From positions 1 through 6,070 of the forward strand of contig CAZMUQ010000052.1 in the NCBI GenBank assembly GCA_964569845.1: 6,070 bases of DNA. The letters are read 5' to 3'. The notes under the pieces are model-generated. The model had not been told where the DNA came from and ran no database searches. It saw only the letters and a list, made by a program, of their open reading frames with translations. The stretch comes from CAZMUQ01 sp964569845 (GTDB taxonomy: Archaea; Thermoproteota; Bathyarchaeia; Hecatellales; Hecatellaceae). Shown piece by piece: positions 1-5,558 of the stretch. Both the position numbers and the translations under genes were made by a program. Position 1 is the first letter of the stretch. The number at the start of each line of letters is the position of its first letter.

Positions 1-96
1 TACACCAATCAACACCTGAAAGCCTCAATAAGCATCAGAAGACTTGAGAAGAAATGGGGATTTAAGCTTTACCTAAATTTACGTTTAATATCCTGA
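1..96 (+). CDS. Possible C-terminal end of a convergent gene (weak)
   Basis: On the plus strand one frame is open from the window edge to TGA at 94-96, giving 31 residues including RRLEKKWGFKLYLNLRL, with AGA, ATA and CTT codons in the style of the neighbours. The other two plus frames are closed. It would overlap the tail tube stop by 12 bases tail to tail. The stretch is short enough to be open by chance. A competing reading is a minus-strand gene starting with GTG at 15-13 behind GAGG at 26-23. Confidence 0.28.
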   Translation, partial: YTNQHLKASISIRRLEKKWGFKLYLNLRLIS

Positions 97-987
97 AACA
101 CTATTCTTAAGTTTAATGCAAACATCATATCCGCTTGAAGAATCATAAAGCACCAGCATAGGAGCAGTTATTCTTAAAGGTTCACGTCGATCTATATGGG
201 GGGTAGTATCTGAACAAATAACCATTTTTGGCAAGATAACTTCAAACTCGTAATCTCCATTTACAAATTTAAGGTTTAAAGAAACCTCAGTTCCAGCTAG
301 AAAATTATCGTATTCAGTTGTATCTGTAAAAACCATTTCAAGTTCAGCTTCAACTCTTCTTCCACGAACAAGTATTCTTTGTGGGTGGTTATCTCCAAAT
401 CCGTATAGGTCTTCTTCAGGAATATTGTTGTTTATTCTCAGCCTGAAAGCTCTAAGGTAGCTTGACCTATCAGCTCCACCAAGAATTAAACTTCCCTGCT
501 TAAAAACAAATGGTGGTAAAGTTGAAATTGTTGGTGTATAGTTTCCTGCATCTTTAACTTCCCTGCTTCCAAGAACTTCTATACTTCCAGTTACAATGTC
601 CAAGGCAGACTCAATTTCAAGCCTATTTATCAAGCATCCTGTAATTTTTCTTTGAACAACCTCACTTACAACTATCACTGTAAAACTTTTAATAGTATCT
701 GCAGGCTTAAAGGTGTGAGTGTAAGGCCCAGTCCCGGTTGTTTCCACAGAACCTAAAGCCCATTTTAAGAATTCTCCTACATTTTCAGGTTCAACAGTAA
801 AATCTATTCCACCTGTAACCTTTGCTTTACCTTCAACATATTTTCTTATTTCTCTTGAGAATGCTGTTTCCACTGGAATGTAGCCTTTATCGTAAACTAG
901 GCTTTCCCTTAAAATATCAATGTAGCGTGTTGGAGGGGCAGCTACCCCATAGGTTGATTCTTCACCTACACCTAAATATCTAGCCAA
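85..987 (-). CDS. Major tail tube protein
   Basis: The 300-residue product has the features of siphovirus tail tube proteins, which stack as hexameric rings to form the DNA conduit. The N-terminus GVGEESTYGVAAPPTRYIDILRESLVYD (6-33) is the familiar opening of this group. It is followed by VTGGIDFTVEPENVGEFLKWALG at 57-79 and TGPYTHTFKPAD. The remainder is rich in beta strands with a repeated-domain feel: SFTVIVVSE, LEIESALDIVTGSIEVLGSRE, and RRVEAELEMVFTDTTEYDNFLAGTEVSLNLKF, in which the last part mirrors the first half's design. The TTG start at 987 is fixed by an ideal ribosome-binding site. It is the last minus-strand gene visible. The tail chaperone and tape-measure genes that usually follow are not in the window. 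The call is firm on pattern and neighbours. Confidence 0.85.
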   Translation of the reverse strand: MARYLGVGEESTYGVAAPPTRYIDILRESLVYDKGYIPVETAFSREIRKYVEGKAKVTGGIDFTVEPENVGEFLKWALGSVETTGTGPYTHTFKPADTIKSFTVIVVSEVVQRKITGCLINRLEIESALDIVTGSIEVLGSREVKDAGNYTPTISTLPPFVFKQGSLILGGADRSSYLRAFRLRINNNIPEEDLYGFGDNHPQRILVRGRRVEAELEMVFTDTTEYDNFLAGTEVSLNLKFVNGDYEFEVILPKMVICSDTTPHIDRREPLRITAPMLVLYDSSSGYDVCIKLKNSVSGY

Positions 988-996
988 TTTTTCTTT

Positions 997-1004
997 TCAC
1001 CTCC
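997..1004 (-). promoter_or_regulatory. Consensus ribosome-binding site that fixes a TTG start for the tail tube gene
   Basis: The sequence GGAGGTGA (1004-997) is a perfect match to the 16S rRNA 3' end and lies nine A-rich bases upstream of the TTG at 987. An ATG just upstream of it (in ATGGAGG) runs into a TAG almost at once and is not the gene start. This site is the best local reference for what a functional ribosome-binding site looks like in this genome. Confidence 0.85.
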
Positions 1005-1017
1005 ATGAGCATAAAAA

Positions 1018-1257
1018 TTATAATGAGGCTACACTTTCAATTTCAGAGTTTTCAAGCTGCTTAACATCTTGAAAGTTAACTTCAACTCTTCTTTTTAAAA
1101 CTGCAGCTTTAACCATTCTTTCAACAGCATCCCTAGTTGTAAGAGGACCAACAGCTATACTTGACTTTTCAACTGTTCCATCTAAAAGGTCGTATGTGAA
1201 GTTTACAACAATCTTTCCTGTTTCAGCATCTAAAACAACCGAGTCTATCTTAATCAT
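1018..1257 (-). CDS. Hypothetical 79-residue protein between tail terminator and tail tube genes
   Basis: I do not recognise this protein. Its first half reads as beta strands (IKIDSVVLDAETGKIVVNFTYDLLDGTVEKSSIAVG) and the second as a helix (TRDAVERMVKAAVLKRRVEVNF) with an acidic, polar tail (LENSEIESVASL). The ATG at 1257 is preceded by AGGGGGTAAGAAGG, in which the G-rich run overlaps the stop codon of the tail terminator gene, so the two are probably co-translated. Position suggests a virion or assembly role linked to the tail tube. There is no signal peptide or membrane segment. Confidence 0.7.
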   Translation of the reverse strand: MIKIDSVVLDAETGKIVVNFTYDLLDGTVEKSSIAVGPLTTRDAVERMVKAAVLKRRVEVNFQDVKQLENSEIESVASL

Positions 1258-1269
1258 CCTTCTTACCCC

Positions 1270-1683
1270 CTAAATCTTAGTTTTAAAACATGTGAATATG
1301 ATTAATGCTCCAACCATAACCCCACCTTTTTCGGTTAAAGCAGTTTCTGAGGCTACTTCGCTAATATGAGAGTCATCAACTAAACCGTCAAGAGTAGGGT
1401 TTCCATCTAAAACATTATCAACAGTTTCCACTAAACTCATAACACTTTTTTCAGCATCATCTTCCTTCATAGAGGTATCTACAACCAGAATTTCAAAATC
1501 CATTTCATAACGCTCTTTATAGCTTGTTTCAACCCTAACCCTACTCCCCCTAAATTTAACTGCAATATAGGGGAATTGGGTAGGATTAGGAGGAAAACCA
1601 AAATACCATTTCTTAACAGTTTGACTTAAAGTAGCATCAGCCTGGAGTAGGTTTAAAATCTTCTCAACAATTTCCTTATACAA
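1270..1683 (-). CDS. Tail terminator / tail completion protein
   Basis: The 137-residue product has the layout of lambda gpU-like or HK97-type tail terminators, which cap the tail tube and join it to the head. It has an N-terminal helix (EIVEKILNLLQAD), then FPYIAVKFRGS at 37-47, a strand pair with YEMDFEILVVD, a helix EDDAEKSVMSLVETVDNVLDGNPTLDGLVDDS, and a final strand region MVGALIIFTCFK. The DGNPTLDGLVDDS segment after a helix and the closing hydrophobic strand are typical of this group. The start is TTG at 1683, eight bases inside the gp10-like gene. It is supported by a strong purine-rich site, GGAGGGGTGGG at 1701-1691, seven bases upstream. The position between the gp10-like and tail tube genes agrees with the call. 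Confidence 0.78.
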   Translation of the reverse strand: MYKEIVEKILNLLQADATLSQTVKKWYFGFPPNPTQFPYIAVKFRGSRVRVETSYKERYEMDFEILVVDTSMKEDDAEKSVMSLVETVDNVLDGNPTLDGLVDDSHISEVASETALTEKGGVMVGALIIFTCFKTKI

Positions 1684-2128
1684 GGCTTAACCCACCCCTC
1701 CTTAAACCCATGGTCACAAGTTGCTTAAGCATATAGTGAAGCCTATCCCTCACTTCACGAGCACCCATACTTATCCACCGCATAGGAATAATACCTGGAT
1801 GTTTCACCCTTTTAGTGAAAACTTCTCCACCTGTTACAGTCCAAAAATGTAAAGCTTTAGCCTTCTTAGGAAAAATCATATGAGGTTTTACTCCCTTTTC
1901 AAGATACCAACCATATTTTAACATCCCAATTTCACGAATAAAACCAAGTTTACGTATAACCCTAATACTTCTCCTAAGCCTACCAGTTCGGAAAGGAGCC
2001 CTAATTTTTAATACCCGAACAGCTTCCCTTTCAGGCTTAGGGTTTTTAAGGGCTTCTTGTATTCTACTCTCCAATTTTTTAAGTAGCTTAAAGGCGAAGC
2101 CAGTTTCAACGTTGATTGTTACATCCAT
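1676..2128 (-). CDS. HK97 gp10-like neck/tail-completion protein
   Basis: The 150-residue product carries the recognisable gp10-like pattern. An N-terminal helical stretch with KLLKKLESRIQEAL leads into APFRTGRLRRSI (44-55), then KYGWYLEKGVKPHMIFPKKAKALHFW (71-96), GGEVFTKRVKHPGI (100-113) and a C-terminal helix. Proteins of this family act at the head-tail joint in HK97-like siphoviruses and lie between the connector and tail terminator genes, as here. It is highly basic. The ATG at 2128 follows the membrane-protein stop by one base, with only a weak GTGAT ribosome-binding site in the preceding codons, so translation is probably coupled to the upstream gene. Its end overlaps the next gene by eight bases. 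Confidence 0.87.
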   Translation of the reverse strand: MDVTINVETGFAFKLLKKLESRIQEALKNPKPEREAVRVLKIRAPFRTGRLRRSIRVIRKLGFIREIGMLKYGWYLEKGVKPHMIFPKKAKALHFWTVTGGEVFTKRVKHPGIIPMRWISMGAREVRDRLHYMLKQLVTMGLRRGGLSLV

Positions 2129-2129
2129 C

Positions 2130-2351
2130 TTAAATCACGGTTCTTATGATTAAATATCCGAAACCTAACCCCAAAACAAACTCAAAAACATCCCCAACAA
2201 AATTTGAAGCTTTTTCATGTGGATATTTTAAACAGAATTCAACCAGTTCATAGAGCAGAAAAACTATAAAAGCTAGAGGGATAACTAAAGTAAAAAAACC
2301 TAAAATTAGATGACCAATGCTAAACCAGTCATCAAAAACATTTACCTTCAA
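2130..2351 (-). CDS. Small integral membrane protein of unknown function
   Basis: The 73-residue product is strongly hydrophobic, with membrane segments at about 10-39 (perhaps one long or two short helices broken by Pro25) and 50-69. Between them is a short charged loop (KYPHEKASN). Polar residues sit within or beside the membrane segments in a pattern that looks constrained: DDWFSIGH at 7-14, YELVEF at 34-39 and GDVFEF at 53-58. Spaced His, Glu and Asp in small helices recall VanZ-like or similar small membrane families, but I cannot assign it. A holin-like role is conceivable, although holins usually sit in lysis cassettes, not between connector and gp10-like genes. The start is TTG at 2351 with GGGTG seven bases upstream, 13 bases after the previous stop. 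The next gene begins one base after this stop, which suggests coupled translation. Confidence 0.7.
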   Translation of the reverse strand: MKVNVFDDWFSIGHLILGFFTLVIPLAFIVFLLYELVEFCLKYPHEKASNFVGDVFEFVLGLGFGYLIIRTVI

Positions 2352-2364
2352 GTTGAAGCACCCT

Positions 2365-2574
2365 TTACTTTATGACACCTTCAAGCTGACTTTTTAAAGC
2401 CTTAACTTCAGCCTCTCTCAAAGCTAAAATCTTCTCCAAATTTTTAATTTTTATCCGATACTCTTCAAGAATAGCATTTTGAGCTAAGATAACTTTCATT
2501 AAAAGCTTTTTTTCCTCATTACACTTCAAGAGTAGCTGCTTTAAACGTTGAAACATATTTTTCAAAAAACTCAT
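2365..2574 (-). CDS. Small coiled-coil protein of unknown function in the neck module
   Basis: The 69-residue product is almost entirely predicted helix. It has a basic, Leu-rich N-terminus (LKNMFQRLKQLLLK) followed by a heptad-like repeat through ILEEYRIKIKNLEKILALREAEVKALKSQLEGV, which indicates a coiled-coil dimer or trimer. I do not recognise a family. The ATG at 2574 lies inside the end of the connector gene (56-base overlap) and is preceded by AGGGTGA with a nine-base gap, which supports this start. A second in-frame ATG at 2499 would avoid the overlap, but its nearest GAGG is 14 bases away, which is less favourable. Possible roles include an assembly chaperone or a partner of the membrane protein encoded directly downstream. 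Both are guesses. Confidence 0.65.
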   Translation of the reverse strand: MSFLKNMFQRLKQLLLKCNEEKKLLMKVILAQNAILEEYRIKIKNLEKILALREAEVKALKSQLEGVIK

Positions 2575-3160
2575 CTAACTTTTTCACCCTGTTTTTAAGC
2601 TCCTCGTAAAGTTTAGCCATATAGCCCTGTGAAAGGTCAACTCTGTAATCTTCATGAAAACTACGAACCATTAAAACCTCTAAAGCAACCCGTTTAGTAG
2701 CATATTCCTCAAGAAGTTTACCATCAAAATTAAAGCCATAATCATAAGTTATTTTGATTCTAGCTTTTCCCCGAATGGGAATATTATCGTAGAAGTATAA
2801 GCCTATTCCGAGAAGTTTACCTGCAAAATTTTTCTTTACAACTATGAAGCTTGAACCTTCACCTGGACCTTCAGTTAACTGTGTCCAGCTTGGTGTTTGG
2901 TTTGGGTTTGCATCATTAACATGTAGGCTTGTAACTGAAATTATCGGTAAAAAATTCGGTTGAATAAAAGGTTTCCCATCAGAATCAACAAGCTCATCCG
3001 TTGAAGTATAGCTGCCTAAAAGTCTAGCATCCATCTCTTTTTCTACACGTTCAATGATGTCAAGTAACTGGGTTGAGGTTGGAACACTTGAATCATCAAT
3101 CGTTATCTGTAGTAAATCTTCTACCTTAGACTCTGAAGTATATTTTGGTGTATAAGACAA
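2519..3160 (-). CDS. Head-tail connector (gp6/gp15-like adaptor)
   Basis: The 213-residue product fits the adaptor that docks under the portal and closes the head after packaging. The N-terminal third is helical (SKVEDLLQITIDDSSVPTSTQLLDIIERVEKEMDARLLGSY), as in the HK97 gp6/SPP1 gp15 fold. The middle is beta-rich and loopy, including PIISVTSLHVNDANPN. The strand GKARIKITYDYGFN is followed by a long C-terminal helix beginning LLEEYATKRVALEVLMVRSFHEDY, a pattern typical of these connectors. The start is TTG at 3160, preceded by GAGGGTT at 3172-3166 with a five-base gap. No better ATG is present. The product is longer than many gp6-like proteins, and its C-terminal coding region overlaps the next gene by 56 bases. 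Family assignment rests on pattern and position, not on a search. Confidence 0.75.
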   Translation of the reverse strand: MSYTPKYTSESKVEDLLQITIDDSSVPTSTQLLDIIERVEKEMDARLLGSYTSTDELVDSDGKPFIQPNFLPIISVTSLHVNDANPNQTPSWTQLTEGPGEGSSFIVVKKNFAGKLLGIGLYFYDNIPIRGKARIKITYDYGFNFDGKLLEEYATKRVALEVLMVRSFHEDYRVDLSQGYMAKLYEELKNRVKKLDEFFEKYVSTFKAATLEV

Positions 3161-3182
3161 TTTTTAACCCTCAAAAAGAAGT

Positions 3183-3602
3183 TTACTCATATAAGCCTTC
3201 AACTACAACTGTTTGGTCTTCTGCAGCAGCTCCACTGTTATTATAGTCTATTTCGATTGAAGTTTCCATTAATGCGTTTTCACCATCATCCGTTTTGAAA
3301 TCTTTAGCTCCACTTGAAACAGCTGCTTGTGTATATTCTTGGCTTACTCCGTCAACTTTTAATGCTGTTACGGTTGTGTTTGTTGATGTTGTTATACTAA
3401 CCTTTTTAATGTAAATTCTTGAAGCATTACTAACAAGGTCTGTTAGTGTTATGGTTTGGGTTGAAGCTCCAACATCAGCTGAATAGGTTAAAGTTTTCTT
3501 GAAAGGTTTACCTTTAACTATTTTCTTAGCTAACGCTTCAATGTTTGTGTTTAACGTTTTAATATCCGTCAATAAGTCTTCTAGTTCTTTCCAACCAGCC
3601 AT
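3183..3602 (-). CDS. Coiled-coil plus beta-rich protein, candidate capsid decoration or head-fibre protein
   Basis: The 139-residue product has two parts. Residues 3-30 (WKELEDLLTDIKTLNTNIEALAKKI) form an amphipathic heptad-like helix, likely a short coiled coil. From about residue 34 the sequence is dominated by beta-prone, Thr/Ser/Val-rich stretches (KKTLTYSADVGASTQTITLTDL, RIYIKKVSITTSTNTTVTALKVDG, SIEIDYNN, DQTVVVEGLYE), as expected for a beta-sandwich. I do not recognise a named family. The location directly after the capsid gene and before the head-tail connector, the size, and the oligomerising-helix plus beta-sandwich layout suggest a capsid decoration or head-fibre protein. A tail or adhesin-like role is possible. 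The ATG start is well supported by GGGGTGAG at 3618-3611, eight bases upstream. A U-rich spacer separates it from the capsid gene, so its expression may be set separately. Confidence 0.8.
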   Translation of the reverse strand: MAGWKELEDLLTDIKTLNTNIEALAKKIVKGKPFKKTLTYSADVGASTQTITLTDLVSNASRIYIKKVSITTSTNTTVTALKVDGVSQEYTQAAVSSGAKDFKTDDGENALMETSIEIDYNNSGAAAEDQTVVVEGLYE

Positions 3603-3621
3603 TCTTTTTTCTCACCCCTAT

Positions 3622-3673
3622 AAAAATTGAAGTTAAAAAATGGGATTTTGAAAAAGAAATTTTGAATTAAAAA
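3622..3673 (-). terminator. U-rich intergenic stretch, candidate archaeal-type terminator or attenuator
   Basis: The spacer after the capsid gene holds four separate runs of five or six T on the transcribed strand (3673-3669, 3655-3651, 3640-3635, 3626-3622) in a C/G-poor context and no obvious strong hairpin. In archaea, runs of U alone can terminate transcription. In this position the stretch could lower transcription of neck genes relative to capsid protein. It could instead just be an AT-rich spacer, and the archaeal host is itself an inference. Confidence 0.35.
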
Positions 3674-3692
3674 GCTTGTTTAGTTTTTAGGT

Positions 3693-4547
3693 TTAGGTTG
3701 TTGAAGGTGTCTTTATTTCGACAACAGCTTTATTATCAACAAGGGCAACAGCAAAAGTATGGGTTCCAGTTATCTTTATCTTTCTTGCAACAGTATCTCT
3801 CTCAGTTTCAACCAGCATTTCTCTCTTGGGTGCTAGGACAACAGCATTCCTTGTAATAAGGAAGGCTGAAAGATAATGGTTTGTAGTGTCATGTTCAGGT
3901 AGATAGCCAGGTATAAGTATTCTGCAACCCATAAATTCGCTTATCATTCCATCCCTTACAACTTCAGGTCTAACAGCTGTAAGTGGCTGACTTCCAGCAA
4001 TATCTTTAGCTAAAGCCTCATACATTCCAGGACTAATGCATAAAACAGCATCACCAGGTCTAAAGTTTTTACCTTGCTGCATTAGTTTACTTATAGCTTC
4101 AGCAACCCAATCAGCATCAAAATTAGCTGAAGCAGCTGACTGGTCAACTTCCGGGACGTTTGTATCAGCAATTATTGTGTCTAAAATTTCTTTATCCTCT
4201 GCTCTTATAGCTGCTGTAACAAATTTCTGTTCAAGTTTACTTAAGATTTGTTCACCGTATTCTTCTATATCATCGTATGGAATTTGAGCATAAGTTCCAT
4301 ATTCTGTTATTGTTGCAGTTACTGAGCCAACCAGGTTTGTTGATTCAGTTAATGTTCCACCAACAGTTACCTCACTCATATCAAAGTCTTTAACATAGGG
4401 AATGTTGACTGTTGCTCCTTGCTTCCCTCTTAGAATATTGGTTACAGTAACATAGTTTCTAAGTCCACCAAACCTCTCATAGCTTGTAACATCAACAGGA
4501 ACAGTCCACTGTTCTCTTAGGCTTCCAGATTTAAGAGATTCAACAAT
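3693..4547 (-). CDS. Major capsid protein, HK97 fold (5' end lost in assembly gap)
   Basis: The 284 visible residues cover nearly all of a mature HK97-fold capsid protein, the subunit of the icosahedral head. The first 65 or so (SLREQWTVPVDV, NYVTVTNILRGKQGATVNIPYVKDFD, GGTLTES) fit the N-arm and E-loop. The segment AQIPYDDIEEYGEQILSKLEQKFVTAAIRAEDKEIL fits the P-domain and its long spine helix. The later part fits the A-domain, with DAVLCISPGMYEAL, FMGCRILIPGYLP, AVVLAPKREMLVETERDTVARKIKITGTHTFAVALVD. The order is as expected, and the protease lies directly upstream. The start codon and the propeptide or delta-domain with its protease site fall in the N run, so it cannot be decided whether this is an independent gene or the end of a protease-capsid polyprotein. 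The stop TAA at 3695 is followed by a U-rich spacer. No lysine or asparagine cross-link pair can be assigned with confidence. Confidence 0.9.
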   Translation of the reverse strand: MVESLKSGSLREQWTVPVDVTSYERFGGLRNYVTVTNILRGKQGATVNIPYVKDFDMSEVTVGGTLTESTNLVGSVTATITEYGTYAQIPYDDIEEYGEQILSKLEQKFVTAAIRAEDKEILDTIIADTNVPEVDQSAASANFDADWVAEAISKLMQQGKNFRPGDAVLCISPGMYEALAKDIAGSQPLTAVRPEVVRDGMISEFMGCRILIPGYLPEHDTTNHYLSAFLITRNAVVLAPKREMLVETERDTVARKIKITGTHTFAVALVDNKAVVEIKTPSTT

Positions 4548-4647
4548 NNNNNNNNNNNNNNNNNNNNNNNNNNNNNNNNNNNNNNNNNNNNNNNNNNNNN
4601 NNNNNNNNNNNNNNNNNNNNNNNNNNNNNNNNNNNNNNNNNNNNNNN
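4548..4647. other. Assembly gap of exactly 100 Ns
   Basis: The run of exactly 100 Ns is the usual placeholder for a scaffold gap of unknown size. It removes the end of the protease gene and the beginning of the capsid gene. It may also hide a separate scaffold gene, the capsid delta-domain with its cleavage site, and an intergenic region. The in-frame bridge across it should not be taken as evidence of a fusion. Confidence 0.97.
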
Positions 4648-5555
4648 TCGTTTAAATCACTAAGCTGAAACTCAAGTTTAGCAGTTTCATAGGCTGGAGG
4701 TTCACGACCAAATTCTTCATAATGTTTAGCAAGATGGTTGTAAACCCCCCTCCTATCTGAAGCAGGAATATCTACTCCTCCTCTAGCACCCATTAAAGCA
4801 GCCATAGCTGCTGCTACACCACGCCAAACAACAGCAAACTTACCGTTCACAATTTTATGGTGTGGAAGCTTATAGCCTGCCTTAGTATCTGCCTTTTCAG
4901 GGTCATACCATGCATGGCAGTTTCGATATCCCCTCCAACCATATTTTTCAAGAATTTCGTTACCCTCTTCAGCTGTAAAACTCCATGGTGTATCTTCTGG
5001 AGCTTTAACATAATCCATGTCATGCCTTACAACTTTTTCTTTAACCTGATTTTCCATTTTATTTTCACCTTCCAATTTATGAGCATAATTCTGATTCATT
5101 TTCTCGAACAAACGTTCAACAACCTGAATATTGGTTTCAGGGATACCTGGAACAGCTACAAGGCTTAATTCGCGAAATTTTAAACCATGTGGAATTTTCC
5201 CGTTTACAGGTTCTAAAACCTCATAATCTGCTGCAATAGAAACATGTTGAATTAGACCTGCTCGAATTTTGTTAGCTATCTCATCATCATAGATTTCAGC
5301 TTCATACCAGATTGCTTTCTCTTTATCATCCCACCAAGCATTCGTTATCTTACCTACAGCATTAGCCACATCAACATGCTCCAAATAGATAGGTTGACCG
5401 ATTAGACTGTTAACAGCTGCTTTAAGCTCATTTTCAAGGTAAATATTGTAGTTTCTTGACATTCCTGCTTTTATTGCTATACCCCTGATTTTGAGTTGCG
5501 GTTCTAAACGGGTTTTCTCAAGGGTGATAGGTTCAAACCAAACATATTTTTCCAT
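4648..5555 (-). CDS. HK97-type prohead maturation protease fused to a conserved phage domain (3' end lost in assembly gap)
   Basis: The first 150 residues look like a prohead protease of the herpesvirus-assemblin fold (peptidase S78/U35 type), which cleaves the capsid precursor inside the immature head. Probable catalytic residues are His60 in IYLEHVD and Ser106 in QHVSIAADY. The family's closing strand is seen as RELSLVAVPGIPETN at 128-142. A charged linker (about 148-180) leads to a second domain (about 188-288) with W-x-GYRNCHAWYDP, YKLPHHK, VAAAMAALMGARGGVDIP and GVYNHLAKHYEEFGREPP. I recognise that domain as recurrent in phage capsid-maturation genes but know no proven role for it. The ATG at 5555 is preceded by AAGGAGAGTGA, which lies in the end of the portal gene. 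The frame has no stop before the run of Ns, so the true C-terminus is not visible. The frame happens to continue into the capsid gene if the 100 Ns are taken literally, giving a nominal 620-residue protein, but the gap length is probably arbitrary. An internal start at 5057 may give a second product. Confidence 0.85.
5055..5073 (-). promoter_or_regulatory. Strong internal ribosome-binding site and ATG inside the protease gene
   Basis: On the minus strand GGAAGGTGA (5073-5065) lies seven A-rich bases upstream of an in-frame ATG (5057-5055, codon 167 of the protease). AGGTGA pairs with the end of 16S rRNA as well as most true gene starts here do (compare GGAGGTGA before the tail tube gene and GGGGTGAG at 3618-3611). 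The ATG falls in the linker between the protease domain and the following conserved domain, where an alternative product would begin. Lambda C/Nu3 is the known precedent for a scaffold made from an in-frame internal start in a capsid protease gene. Use of this site is inferred. Confidence 0.55.
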
Positions 5556-5558
5556 TTT

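Noticed and set aside
2497..2499. Later ATG as the start of the coiled-coil gene
   Set aside because: Its nearest GAGG is about 14 bases upstream, while the ATG at 2574 has AGGGTGA at a normal distance. It is retained only as an alternative.
3619..3626. TTTTTATA upstream of the decoration-like gene as a TATA box
   Set aside because: The spacing would place the transcript start at or inside the coding region, after the good ribosome-binding site at 3618-3611, so it does not fit.
4036..4287. Plus-strand open frame of 83 codons opposite the capsid gene
   Set aside because: It lies wholly antisense to a clearly recognised capsid protein, and its Ser/Ala/Ile-rich translation looks like a complement of capsid codons.
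4857..5168. Plus-strand open frame of 103 codons opposite the protease gene
   Set aside because: It is antisense to conserved protease and accessory-domain motifs. Its Phe/Ile/Leu-rich product is the expected reverse of Lys/Glu/Asn-rich coding sequence, not evidence of a membrane protein.
3693..5555. A single 620-residue protease-capsid protein as a firm annotation
   Set aside because: The join depends on a placeholder-length run of 100 Ns. The two parts are annotated separately and the fusion is kept as a hypothesis.
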